A stretch of 64,000 bases of DNA from Streptomyces sp. NA02950. GTDB taxonomy: Bacteria; Actinomycetota; Actinomycetes; Streptomycetales; Streptomycetaceae. The stretch lies in contig NZ_CP054916.1 of the NCBI RefSeq assembly GCF_013364155.1, positions 8,896,001 through 8,960,000 on the forward strand. Reading direction: 5' to 3'. Under the pieces are notes generated by a model. The model did no database searches, was not told where the DNA came from, and worked only from the letters and a program-made list of their open reading frames with translations. The translations under genes were made by a program, and so were the position numbers. This document shows positions 36,709 to 45,078 of this stretch, one piece after another; position 1 is the first letter of the stretch; the number at the start of each line of letters is the position of its first letter.

Positions 36709-38004
36709 CTAACCCTGCTGGAGCAGCTTGTTGCTCTGCGCCACGGCGTCGTCCAGCGCCTTCTTCGGCGACTTCTTGCCCTGGAGGGCCTTGGCCACCT
36801 CGTTCTGGAGCACGGTCTTCATTTCGTCGCTCATGACGACGGGGGTGTAGTTCACCGCGCCCTTGAGCAGCTTCGCGGAAGCGACCCGCACGCGGCCCTC
36901 GTCGGTGCCGTCGTCCTTCGTCCAGTACGGCTTGTCCAGCGACCCCTTGGTACTGGGGAAGATCGCCACCTTGTGGGCGAAGGACTCCTGGTTCTTCCGG
37001 TTGGTGACGAAGTGCGCGAACGCGATGGCGGCGGCCTTGTGCTCGCTGTTCTCCTTCACCGCCAGACCCATCACATACATGTTGGGCTTGCCGGTGTTGT
37101 TGGGCGCCTCCGTGATGCCGAGGTTCTTGTAGAGGCTGGGTGCGTCCCGTTTGAAGGTCTCCAGGTCATGGGCGCTGCCCGGATTCATCGCGACCTTCTG
37201 CTCCAGGAACTTCTGCCCCGCCTTCTCGGGGGTGTTGGTGAGCGCCTGCCCGTCCAGAGCGCCCTTGTCGTAGAGCTTCTTGTACCGGGTGAGCAGCTCG
37301 ACGCCCTGGGGCTCGTTGTAGGTGAAGGCGGTGGCGTCGTCGTTCATCAGCGTCACGCCGTAGCGGCCGAAGTCCTCGATGGACGGGGTGCCCGCGAGGG
37401 TGGCGACCTTGCCGTCGGACTTTTCGGCGATGGTGTCGGCGGCGCTGAACAGCTGGTCGTAGCTGCGCGGCGGGTCGGCCGGATCGAGCCCCGCCTTCCG
37501 GAAGAGCGCCTTGTTGTAGAACATCGGGCCGGTGTTGAGGTACCAGGGGAAGGCATAGGTCCCGTCCAGGCCCGGAAGGGCGTTGCCGCGCCACGCCTCG
37601 GGGGTGTACTCCGGGCGGTAGCGCGAACTGGCCTTCTCATGGTCGAGGTTCATCAGCACACCGGCCTTGGCCAGCGGATGGGCGAGGTCCGGGGACACAT
37701 TGACCACATCCGGAAGGCTGCCGGATCCGGCGTCCGCGCTGAGCTTTTCCGCGTAGTTCTCGGCGGGCTGATCCAGCCACGCGACCTCGACATCCGGATA
37801 CTTCTCCTCGAAAGCGTCGATCAGGCCGTTGAAGTAGTCCTTGAAGTTGGCCCGGAGATTCCAGGTCTGGAAACGGATCTTGCCCTCGATTTTGCCGTCC
37901 GCACTCGATCCGCCTCCGCCGCCATCTCCATTGCAGCCGGTCAGGGCCATGGAGGAGAGCAGGAGGGGGAGGATGGCGGCGGTCGCTCTACGGGATATGG
38001 GCAT
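36709..38004 (-). CDS. Sugar-binding lipoprotein of the ABC importer
   Basis: A 431-residue extracellular solute-binding protein of the SBP_bac_1 (CUT1) family. Its signal peptide ends in the lipobox LTGC (Cys24), so the mature protein is a lipid-anchored receptor on the outer face of the membrane. FQTWNLRANFKDYFNGLIDAFEEKYP begins domain 1, and WYLNTGPMFYNKALFRKAG is the hinge region shared by oligosaccharide binders. ATG 38004 has AAGGAGC upstream, within a perfect 12-bp palindrome CTTCGATCGAAG (38018-38029). First gene of the glycan operon, transcribed away from the LacI regulator. Ligand inferred from the glycosidases downstream. Confidence 0.9.
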   Translation of the reverse strand: MPISRRATAAILPLLLSSMALTGCNGDGGGGGSSADGKIEGKIRFQTWNLRANFKDYFNGLIDAFEEKYPDVEVAWLDQPAENYAEKLSADAGSGSLPDVVNVSPDLAHPLAKAGVLMNLDHEKASSRYRPEYTPEAWRGNALPGLDGTYAFPWYLNTGPMFYNKALFRKAGLDPADPPRSYDQLFSAADTIAEKSDGKVATLAGTPSIEDFGRYGVTLMNDDATAFTYNEPQGVELLTRYKKLYDKGALDGQALTNTPEKAGQKFLEQKVAMNPGSAHDLETFKRDAPSLYKNLGITEAPNNTGKPNMYVMGLAVKENSEHKAAAIAFAHFVTNRKNQESFAHKVAIFPSTKGSLDKPYWTKDDGTDEGRVRVASAKLLKGAVNYTPVVMSDEMKTVLQNEVAKALQGKKSPKKALDDAVAQSNKLLQQG

Positions 38005-38122
38005 GGCCGACGAGCTCCTTCGATCGAAGCCGGCGTGAGTCCGGTGGAAGCGGGAAGGGCCGGAGCGGGCAGACCAAAAACTGCACCCGAAGCGGGAGTT
38101 GCGTCAAGACTTCCGTCGCGAA

Positions 38123-38161
38123 CTAATGCGCTTTAGTCTTAATCCAGCTCAAGCGCTTTAG
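38123..38161. promoter_or_regulatory. Twin LacI-type operators
   Basis: CTAATGCGCTTTAG (38123-38136) and CTCAAGCGCTTTAG (38148-38161) are near-palindromes, each 12 of 14 positions symmetric around GCGC, with centres 25 bp apart. They fit the central-CG operator class bound by LacI/GalR repressors. They lie between the binding-protein gene and the lacI gene, so one regulator could control both directions. The surrounding 40 bp are the most AT-rich of the gap, as expected for a promoter. Confidence 0.7.
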
Positions 38162-38205
38162 TGATCTCCTCGAATGACCACCGTCCGGGGAGCGGGAGGA
38201 CGCCC

Positions 38206-39267
38206 ATGCGCCGGACACCGGCCCGACGCCCCACCATGAAGGACATCGCCCGCCGCGCCGGGGTCTCCGAGAGCGCGGTCTCCTTCGCGCTCAACGACCG
38301 CCCCGGTGTCTCGGCGGCCACCCGCGACCGGGTGCGGCGCGTCGCCGAACAGCTCGGCTGGCAGCCCAGCACGGCCGCCCGTGCCCTGTCCGGCGAGGGC
38401 TCGGCCACCGTCGGCCTGGTGCTCGCCCGGCCCGCCAGCACCCTCGGCGTCGAGTCGTTCTTCCTGCAACTGGTCTCCGGGGTGCAGGAAGCGCTCTCCC
38501 CGCGCCGCCTCGGCCTGCTGTTCCAGGTGGTCGAGGACCTGGACGCCGAATGCGCCACCTACCGCCGCTGGTGGGCCGAGCACCGGGTGGACGGGGTCCT
38601 CGTGGTCGACCCCTGCCGGGACGACCCCCGGCCTGACCTGCTCGACGAACTGGGACTGCCCGCCGTGGTGATCGGCTCCATGACCGACGACCAGGCCGCC
38701 GAGCCCACCGCCCACCCGGGCATCTCCAACCTCTGGGCGGACGACGCCGCCGCGATGGCCTCGATCGTCGGCCATCTCCACGACCTCGGCCACCGCCGGA
38801 TCGTGCATATCGCAGGACTGCCCGAACTGGCCCACACCCGGCGCCGGATGCGCTCGCTGCGCGCCGAGGCCGAGCGCCGCGGGCTCACCGAGGTGGCCTC
38901 GGTGACCACCGACTACTCCGACGCACAGGGAGCCGAGGCCACCAGCCGGGTGCTCGCGCGGGAGCGGCCGCCCACCGCCCTGGTCTACGACAACGACGTG
39001 ATGGCGGTCGCCGGACTCGCCGCCGCCGCCGAGCGCGGTCTGTCCGTCCCGGCCGATCTCTCCATCGTGGCCTGGGACGACTCCGTGCTGTGCCGCAGCA
39101 CCCACCCCTCCCTGACCGCGCTGGTACGCGACACGGCAACCTTCGGGCGGCATGCCGCCGAGCGGCTGATCGCGCTGCTCGACGGGGAGGCGGCGGTACG
39201 GGTCCAGGACGACGTCCCCCGGCTGGCCCCTCGCGGCAGCACCGCCGCCCCACCGGACAGGGCGTGA
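38206..39267 (+). CDS. LacI-family transcriptional regulator of the glycan operon
   Basis: A 353-residue repressor. The helix-turn-helix TMKDIARRAGVSESAVSFAL with the hinge STAARALSGEGSATVGLVL occupies residues 10-70. A periplasmic-binding-protein-like effector domain follows, with ISNLWADDAAAM, GHRRIVHIAG and LSIVAWDDS. It should bind the two CTAA-GCGC operators just upstream and release them when a glycan-derived sugar binds. ATG 38206 has GGGAGG upstream and starts just before the HTH; the frame is open to 38161 but that start falls on an operator. Divergent from the transporter/glycosidase operon. Confidence 0.9.
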   Translation: MRRTPARRPTMKDIARRAGVSESAVSFALNDRPGVSAATRDRVRRVAEQLGWQPSTAARALSGEGSATVGLVLARPASTLGVESFFLQLVSGVQEALSPRRLGLLFQVVEDLDAECATYRRWWAEHRVDGVLVVDPCRDDPRPDLLDELGLPAVVIGSMTDDQAAEPTAHPGISNLWADDAAAMASIVGHLHDLGHRRIVHIAGLPELAHTRRRMRSLRAEAERRGLTEVASVTTDYSDAQGAEATSRVLARERPPTALVYDNDVMAVAGLAAAAERGLSVPADLSIVAWDDSVLCRSTHPSLTALVRDTATFGRHAAERLIALLDGEAAVRVQDDVPRLAPRGSTAAPPDRA

Positions 39268-39404
39268 GCGGCCTCGCTGAAGTCCGGTGGACCGGTTGCG
39301 CCCCGAAGTGGGCGCGGGGTACTGCGCGATCAGCCACGACGCAGCCGCGGACGTCTATCGGCACCTCGCGGCTTCCTGCGCAAGCCGCAGGCCCGTGCTC
39401 ACGG

Positions 39405-39440
39405 CGGTGGCCGCCGCCCGGACGCGGGCGGCGGCCACCG
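39405..39440. terminator. Strong bidirectional hairpin between lacI and egtD
   Basis: CGGTGGCCGCCGCCCG (39405-39420), loop GACG, and the exact complement CGGGCGGCGGCCACCG (39425-39440) form a 16-bp perfect stem. It lies between two converging genes, 138 bp past lacI and 19 bp past the egtD stop. No T run on either side. Confidence 0.75.
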
Positions 39441-39458
39441 GAAACACCCGTGCGCCGA

Positions 39459-40424
39459 CTACGTACGGACCGCCAGCGACAGCGCGAAGCGGCCCTCGGC
39501 GTCGGTCCACCAGCGCCGCGGCTCCAGGCCCGAAGCGGCCAGTTCGGTCCGCACCTTGCCCTCCCGGAACTTGGCCGACACCTCGGTGCGGACCTCCTCC
39601 CCGGCCGTGAAGTGGATGGCGAGATCCATCGCGGGGATCTTCGCGGTGAGCTCCTTGCGGGCCCGCAGCCGCATCTCGATCCACTCCTCCTCGGCGTTCC
39701 AGGCCGCCACATGGTCGAAGTCCGCCGGGTTGAAGTCGGCGCCCAGCTCGCGGTTGAGCACCGCGAGCACGTTCTTGTTGAACGCCGCGGTGACTCCTTG
39801 CGCGTCGTCGTACGCGGCGACCAGCGTGGCCTCGTCCTTGACCAGGTCGGTGCCGAGCAGCAGCGCGTCACCCGGGGCCAGCAGCGCGCTCACCGCGGTG
39901 AAGAACTCCGCCCGCTCGGACGGCAGCAGATTGCCGATGGTGCCGCCGAGGAACGCCAGCAGCCGCGGCCCGGGCGATTCCTCGGGCAGGGTGAGCCCGG
40001 TCATGAAGTCGGCCACCATGGCGTGCACCGTCAGTTCCGGATGTTCGGTGAGCAGAGCGCGCCCGGCCGGTTCGAGGGCGCTCTCGCTCACGTCCACCGG
40101 GACGTAGGTCCGCAGCTCCGGCAGTGCCCGGATCAGATGACGGGTCTTCTCCGAGGAGCCGGAGCCCAGTTCGACCAGGGTTCTGGCTCCGGTGGCGTCG
40201 GCGATCTCGGCCGCCCTCGCTCTGAGGATCTCCCGCTCCGCGCGGGTCGGATAGTACTCGGGCAGCCGGGTGATCTCTTCGAAGAGCTCACTTCCACGGG
40301 CGTCGTAGAACCACTTCGGCGGCAGCTGCTTGGGGGTGCGGGTCAGCCCGTCGGCCACATCGGCGCGCAGCGCGGCGGTGGTGGTGTCCACGGGCAGGGT
40401 GCGGGTCATGGTGAAGGAGCTCAC
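39459..40424 (-). CDS. egtD: L-histidine N-alpha-methyltransferase
   Basis: A 321-residue SAM-dependent methyltransferase, exactly the length I recall for mycobacterial Egt[45 protein letters not shown] (SAM loop), [11 protein letters not shown] and [16 protein letters not shown] are diagnostic. It trimethylates histidine to hercynine, the first committed step of ergothioneine synthesis. GTG 40424 is chosen because AAGGAGG stands seven bases upstream and it overlaps the egtC stop (GTGA); an ATG at 40409 lacks this. Last gene of the egtABCD operon, before a strong hairpin. Confidence 0.95.
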   Translation of the reverse strand: MSSFTMTRTLPVDTTTAALRADVADGLTRTPKQLPPKWFYDARGSELFEEITRLPEYYPTRAEREILRARAAEIADATGARTLVELGSGSSEKTRHLIRALPELRTYVPVDVSESALEPAGRALLTEHPELTVHAMVADFMTGLTLPEESPGPRLLAFLGGTIGNLLPSERAEFFTAVSALLAPGDALLLGTDLVKDEATLVAAYDDAQGVTAAFNKNVLAVLNRELGADFNPADFDHVAAWNAEEEWIEMRLRARKELTAKIPAMDLAIHFTAGEEVRTEVSAKFREGKVRTELAASGLEPRRWWTDAEGRFALSLAVRT

Positions 40425-41176
40425 GCGGAAGCCTCCTTGAGGGGGGAGAGGAGAACCTCGGTACGGGTCGCGGTCAGCAGGGTGCGGTCGGGGACTTCCG
40501 TCCAGAGCGGATCGTCGTCGTACGGCTCGGAGGCCACGGCCACCGCGCGGCCCGGGTCGGCCCGGTACCACAGGGTGTCGCCCCACGCGGTGGCGGCGAT
40601 CGTCGATCCGTCCAGGAGCAGCAGGTTCAGCCGCGAACCGGGCGCGGCGGCGGCCACCGTCTCGACGGCCCCGGCCAGCGCCTCGCCCGCTGCGTGCCCC
40701 AGCCGCAGCCGGTGCAGCACCAGCGCCCACACCAGCGCGGAGTCACAGCGCGCCGCCAGGCTCAGCAGGTCGGCGGGCGGCAGTGACGCGGCCACCTCCG
40801 CGAGGGAGCGCGGCCACTCGCGCACCGCGCCGTTGTGGCTGAACAGCCAGACCCCGGAGGCGAAGGGCGAGGCGCCCGCCTCCCCGTCCGCGCTCGCCTC
40901 GGTGGCGTCGCGCACGGCGGCCATCAGCGCCCCGGTGCGCACCACCCGGGCGAGATCGGCGAAGGACAGATCGCCCCAGATGGGCCCGGCACGCCGGTAG
41001 CGCGCGGGCACCGGGTCCTCCGGCGCGTACCAGCCGACGCCGAACCCGTCGGCGTTGACGGTGCCGTGGGCCTGCCGCCGCGGCGCCCACGACTGCGAGA
41101 ACAGACTGTGCGGCGGAGCGCTGACCACCTCGCCGATGGTGGTCTCCGGTCCGAGGTAGGCGAGATGCCGGCACAT
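40421..41176 (-). CDS. egtC: Gamma-glutamyl-hercynylcysteine sulfoxide hydrolase
   Basis: A 251-residue class II glutamine amidotransferase-fold protein beginning MCRHLAYLG, where Cys2 becomes the N-terminal nucleophile. [10 protein letters not shown] and FSHNGAV are the fold's substrate loops. EgtC removes the glutamyl group from gamma-glutamyl-hercynyl-cysteine sulfoxide. ATG 41176 is required to place Cys at position 2. It is 46 bp after egtB and overlaps egtD. Confidence 0.93.
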   Translation of the reverse strand: MCRHLAYLGPETTIGEVVSAPPHSLFSQSWAPRRQAHGTVNADGFGVGWYAPEDPVPARYRRAGPIWGDLSFADLARVVRTGALMAAVRDATEASADGEAGASPFASGVWLFSHNGAVREWPRSLAEVAASLPPADLLSLAARCDSALVWALVLHRLRLGHAAGEALAGAVETVAAAAPGSRLNLLLLDGSTIAATAWGDTLWYRADPGRAVAVASEPYDDDPLWTEVPDRTLLTATRTEVLLSPLKEASA

Positions 41177-41222
41177 CAGCCCCACCCCCCGGCAGCGGGG
41201 ACGGCGTATCCGGCGGTGGCCC

Positions 41223-42566
41223 TCACGCGGCCTCCGCGGCGGCGTCGCGGGCGGTGCGGAACCCCGAGAAGATCTGCCGGCGGACCGGCAGGTCCCAGTT
41301 GCGGAAGGTGCCCCGGCAGGCCACCGCGTCCACCGCGAACGAGCCACCGCGCAGCACCTTGTACGCGGGCCCGAAGAAGACCTGCGAGTACTCCGGGTAG
41401 GGGAAGACGCTGAACCCCGGATAGGGCAGGAAGTCGCTGGACGTCCACTCCCACACATCGCCGATCAGCTGCCGGACGCCGAGCGGGGAGGCACCCTTCG
41501 GATAGCTCCCGGCCCGTGCGGGCCGCAGATGGCGCTGGCCGAGGTTGGCATGGTCGGGGGTGGGGTCCTCGTCGCCCCACGGATAGCGCAGCGAGCGGCC
41601 GGTCGCCGGATCGTGGCGGGCCGCCTTCTCCCACTCCTCCTCGCTGGGCAGCCGGCGCCCCGCCCAGCGGGCGTAGGCGTCCGCCTCGTACCAGCTCACA
41701 TGCAGCACCGGCTCGTCCTCCGGCACCGGTTCGGTCACCCCGAACCGGCGGCGCAGCCACTGCCCGCCCTCGTGCCGCCAGAACAGCGGGGCGCTCAGCC
41801 CGTGCTCCTGGATGTGCGCCCAGCCCTCCGGAGTCCACCAGCGGCGCTCCGCGTAGCCGCCGTCCGCGATGAACCGGGCGTACGCACCGTTGGTCACCGG
41901 GGCGGTGTCGATCCAGAAGGGCGGGACCAGCCGCCGGTGGGCGGGCCGTTCGTTGTCCAGCGCCCAGGGCTCGGTGGAGGTGCCCATGGTGAACGGACCG
42001 CCGGGGACCAGGACCTCCTCGGGCAGCGCGCCCCCGTCGACGGTGTCCGGCGGCTCCGGGGCGGTCAGCGCGGCGGGCCCGAGCCGCAGCTGGTGGGTGA
42101 TGAGCATGGTCTCGTCGTGCTGCTGCTCATGCTGGGCGATCATGCCGAAGGCGAAGCCCGCGTCGACCAGCGGGGCGCCGCGCAGCTCGATCCGCTCCAG
42201 GACGTCGAACACCCGCCCGCGCACTTCGGAGACATAGCCCCGGGCCTCGGACGGTGCCAGCAGCGGCAGTGAGGGCCGCTCGGCGCGCGGATGCTCGAAG
42301 GCGTCGTACACCGAGTCGATCTCCGGGCGCAGCGCCTCCCGTCCGCCGACGGCGCGCAGCAGCCACTGCTCCTCCTGGTTGCCGATATGAGCCAGGTCCC
42401 ACACCAGCGGGGACATCAAAGGGGAGTGCTGGGCGGTGAGGTCGTGGTCGTCCACGCAGGTGGTGAGGGTGTGGGTGCGTTCGCGCGCGGTGCGCAGCGC
42501 GGCCTCGGCGCGCCGGCGCAGCGCCTCGGGATCGAGATCGAGGAGGTCGGAGTCGGGAGCGGTCAT
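41223..42566 (-). CDS. egtB: Ergothioneine sulfoxide synthase
   Basis: A 447-residue protein with an N-terminal DinB-like domain supplying iron ligands (LAHIGNQEEQW and QHEQQHDETM, HxxxH-type) and a C-terminal FGE-sulfatase-like domain (VPGGPFTMGT, WEKAARHDP, VWEWTSSDF, VLRGGSF, GFRTARD). EgtB uses iron and oxygen to join gamma-glutamylcysteine to hercynine as a sulfoxide. ATG 42566 overlaps the egtA stop (ATGA) with GGAGGAA upstream. Length matches mycobacterial-type EgtB. Confidence 0.95.
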   Translation of the reverse strand: MTAPDSDLLDLDPEALRRRAEAALRTARERTHTLTTCVDDHDLTAQHSPLMSPLVWDLAHIGNQEEQWLLRAVGGREALRPEIDSVYDAFEHPRAERPSLPLLAPSEARGYVSEVRGRVFDVLERIELRGAPLVDAGFAFGMIAQHEQQHDETMLITHQLRLGPAALTAPEPPDTVDGGALPEEVLVPGGPFTMGTSTEPWALDNERPAHRRLVPPFWIDTAPVTNGAYARFIADGGYAERRWWTPEGWAHIQEHGLSAPLFWRHEGGQWLRRRFGVTEPVPEDEPVLHVSWYEADAYARWAGRRLPSEEEWEKAARHDPATGRSLRYPWGDEDPTPDHANLGQRHLRPARAGSYPKGASPLGVRQLIGDVWEWTSSDFLPYPGFSVFPYPEYSQVFFGPAYKVLRGGSFAVDAVACRGTFRNWDLPVRRQIFSGFRTARDAAAEAA

Positions 42567-43819
42567 GGCCGTTCCTCCTTCCCGGGGACGGGGGCGAGCA
42601 GATCGTCGGCGGGACATCGGCCTCTGGCCACATAGCGGTCGGTGAAGTCGGCGACGGCGGACGTGATGGCGGGGGAGGCACCCAGCCGGGGCAGTGCCTC
42701 CAGCGCGGTGGCGAAGCAGGTGGCGGCGGCGGTCCGCAGCTCGGGGTCGGCCAGACCGTCCCGGGTCGCGCTCAGCCACAGCGGATTGCACGGAGCGGGC
42801 GCGGAGCCCGCGGTCTCGGCGAGGGGTTTCACCACGCGGTAGACGGTTTCCGCGGCCTGGGGGTCATCGAAGAGCGCCACCGTGACGGCGAGGGGCACGA
42901 TCCAGCCGTCGTCGCCGCTCTGCGCGTCGATCATGCGCAGTTCGAGATGCCCGCGCGGCCGCACGGGCGGGAAGAGGGTGGAGACGTGGAAGTCGAGATC
43001 GTCGAGGGTGGGTGGCCGGGGCAGTGCGGTACGGGCCCACTGGCGGAAGGTGAGTCCGTCCGGAACGGTCCACGGCCCGTGCTCGGCCCGGACGGCCATC
43101 ACCGGCGCGTCCAGCACATAGCGGGTCCAGGCGGCGCGCGGGTCCTTGCCGTCGGACGGGGCGAGGGTGCGGCCGGGATCCATCGAGGCCCACAGGGCTT
43201 GCCGGGTGGAGCGGTAGCCGGTGGGCCGGCCCTCGCACAGCGGCGAATTGGCGAAGGCGGCGGTCAGGACGGCGCCCACTAGGTGGGCGAGCCGCCAGCG
43301 CCGCCCCAGACCCAGCGGACCGGGCTCCTCCTGCCCGGCGTCCACGCACACCTGGACCGAGGCGGTGCTGCACATCATGGACCGCCCCGCCGGGCCCCGG
43401 CGGTTGAAATAGGTCTCCATGGACTCGTAGCGGGGCGTGGAAAGAAACCGGCGTGGCGGCCGCCAGGGGTCATGCCCATGCCCGGCAATACCGAGGCCGA
43501 GCCCGGCGAGGAGGGTGCGGACGAGAACCAGATCGGCGGCGGCGGACTCCACACATGCGGTGAGGGAGTCGGCCGGGGGGGAGCTCAGCTCCACCTGGCC
43601 GCCGGGTTCGAAGGTGATCGCGGACCGGAGCGGCAGTCCGCGCAGTGCGGTGACCGCGGCTTCCAGCCGGGCCACCTCCACGGGTCGTACGGGGTCGTGC
43701 GGGTCGTACACGAGCCATTCCAGCTCAACACCGATACGGCGCGGCGGCCCTGTTTTGAAACAGATGCCGTGCAGCCTGGCCTCCATCTCGGCCTCACTGA
43801 TCGCCTTGCTGTCGGGCAC
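42563..43819 (-). CDS. egtA: Glutamate-cysteine ligase of ergothioneine synthesis
   Basis: A 418-residue GCS2-family ligase with RIGVELEWLVYDP near the N-terminus, FEPGGQVELSSPP, and RGHLELRMIDAQSGDDGW. It joins glutamate and cysteine with ATP, supplying the gamma-glutamylcysteine used by EgtB. It starts at GTG 43819 with GGGAGAGA upstream. First gene of a four-gene coupled operon egtA-B-C-D. The promoter must lie within the 254 bp separating it from the divergent oxidoreductase gene at 44074; I see no clear -10/-35 pair. The PLP-dependent lyase gene egtE is not in the window. Confidence 0.92.
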   Translation of the reverse strand: MPDSKAISEAEMEARLHGICFKTGPPRRIGVELEWLVYDPHDPVRPVEVARLEAAVTALRGLPLRSAITFEPGGQVELSSPPADSLTACVESAAADLVLVRTLLAGLGLGIAGHGHDPWRPPRRFLSTPRYESMETYFNRRGPAGRSMMCSTASVQVCVDAGQEEPGPLGLGRRWRLAHLVGAVLTAAFANSPLCEGRPTGYRSTRQALWASMDPGRTLAPSDGKDPRAAWTRYVLDAPVMAVRAEHGPWTVPDGLTFRQWARTALPRPPTLDDLDFHVSTLFPPVRPRGHLELRMIDAQSGDDGWIVPLAVTVALFDDPQAAETVYRVVKPLAETAGSAPAPCNPLWLSATRDGLADPELRTAAATCFATALEALPRLGASPAITSAVADFTDRYVARGRCPADDLLAPVPGKEERP

Positions 43820-44003
43820 AGTCGTCTCTCCCGTCCCGTTCGGGCTACCGGTCCGCCGTGCTGCGAACCGATATCTCGCCCACTTTCACCTGCTGACGTG
43901 CCGGGGCTCAAGAGTGCCTCCAGAGTTGCACAGGAGTTCCCGCAGCGCCGGACGGAAGCGGCAGGATGGCTGATGCCACAGGACGGGGCTGTTTTCAGTG
44001 TCG

Positions 44004-44019
44004 TACCGACTGGTTAGTA
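44004..44019. promoter_or_regulatory. TetR-type palindrome before the acyl-CoA dehydrogenase operon
   Basis: TACCGACTGGTTAGTA: TAC, AC, GT and GTA are symmetric around the centre (10 of 16 positions). It resembles the AAC/GTT-type operators of TetR regulators controlling acyl-CoA metabolism. It lies 55 bp before the start of the oxidoreductase gene. Sequence differs from the 36-bp palindrome at 23951. Confidence 0.5.
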
Positions 44020-44073
44020 TGTGCCGCCTCGGCGTAGAGAACGCCGCTACCGAGAGCTTGTGGAGGCCACCGG

Positions 44074-45078
44074 ATGCAGGCATGGCGAGTGCACGACAAT
44101 GGCGAGCCGCGCGAGGTCATGCGCCTGGCGGACGTGCCCGATCCGGTGGCGGGGCGGGGACAGCTGCTGGTGCGGGTCCTGGGTGTCAACGTCAACTTCC
44201 CCGACGCCCTGCTGTGCCGCGGCCAGTACCAGGTCCGGCCGCCGCTGCCGTTCACCCCGGGCGTCGAACTGTGCGGTGAGGTCGTCGCCGTCGGCGAGGG
44301 CGCCGAGGGCGAGGTGGGCTCCCGGGTCCTGGCCACCCCCACCCTGCCGTCGGGCGGCTTCGCCGAGCTGGTCGCCGTGGACGCGGCGAACGCGCTCCCC
44401 GCCCCCGACGCCCTCGATGACGCGGAGGCCGCGGCGCTGCACATCGGCTACCAGACCGGCTGGTTCGGTCTGCACCGCCGGGCCCGGCTGCAATCAGGAG
44501 AAACCCTGCTGGTGCACGCCGCCGCGGGCGGGGTGGGCACCGCCGCCGTCCAGCTCGGCAAGGCGGCCGGCGCCCGGGTCATCGGCGTCGTCGGCGGCGC
44601 GGACAAGGTGCGAGTCGCCCGTGAACTGGGCTGCGACCTCGTCCTCGACCGCCGCGAGGACGACATCGTGGCCGCGGTCAAGGAGGCCACCGGCGGACGC
44701 GGCGCCGATGTGATCTACGACCCGGTCGGCGGCGACGCCTTCGCCAAGTCCGTCAAGTGCGTGGCCTTCGAGGGCCGCATCGTGGTCGTCGGATTCGCCA
44801 GCGGCGTCGTCCCGCAGGCCGCCCTCAACCACGCCCTGGTCAAGAACTACGCCATCCTCGGCCTCCACTGGGGCCTGTACAACACCAAGGACCCGGCCGC
44901 CGTCCGCTCCTGCCACGACGAACTGACCAAGCTGGCCGCCCAGGGCACCGTACGGCCCCTGGTCAGCGAGCGGGTGCCGCTCGCTGGCGCGGCCGAAGCC
45001 GTCCAGCGCGTCGCCGACGGCGTCACCACCGGCCGTGTGGTCGTCGTCCCCGGCCTGGCGACGGGAGGGGCCCGATGA
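44074..45078 (+). CDS. NADPH:quinone oxidoreductase-like MDR protein
   Basis: A 334-residue medium-chain dehydrogenase/reductase lacking zinc ligands. The N-terminal domain has NFPDALLCRGQYQVRPPLPF and PGVELCGEV. The Rossmann motif LLVHAAAGGVGTAAVQL and YDPVGGDAF follow. It belongs with the QOR/acryloyl-CoA- and enoyl-reductase-like group that uses NADPH on quinones or activated double bonds. ATG 44074 has GGAGG seven bases upstream. It overlaps the next gene by four bases (ATGA), so it is the head of an operon with two acyl-CoA dehydrogenases. This arrangement, reminiscent of the mycobacterial fadB4-fadE loci, suggests an enoyl- or acyl-CoA step. Confidence 0.85.
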   Translation: MQAWRVHDNGEPREVMRLADVPDPVAGRGQLLVRVLGVNVNFPDALLCRGQYQVRPPLPFTPGVELCGEVVAVGEGAEGEVGSRVLATPTLPSGGFAELVAVDAANALPAPDALDDAEAAALHIGYQTGWFGLHRRARLQSGETLLVHAAAGGVGTAAVQLGKAAGARVIGVVGGADKVRVARELGCDLVLDRREDDIVAAVKEATGGRGADVIYDPVGGDAFAKSVKCVAFEGRIVVVGFASGVVPQAALNHALVKNYAILGLHWGLYNTKDPAAVRSCHDELTKLAAQGTVRPLVSERVPLAGAAEAVQRVADGVTTGRVVVVPGLATGGAR

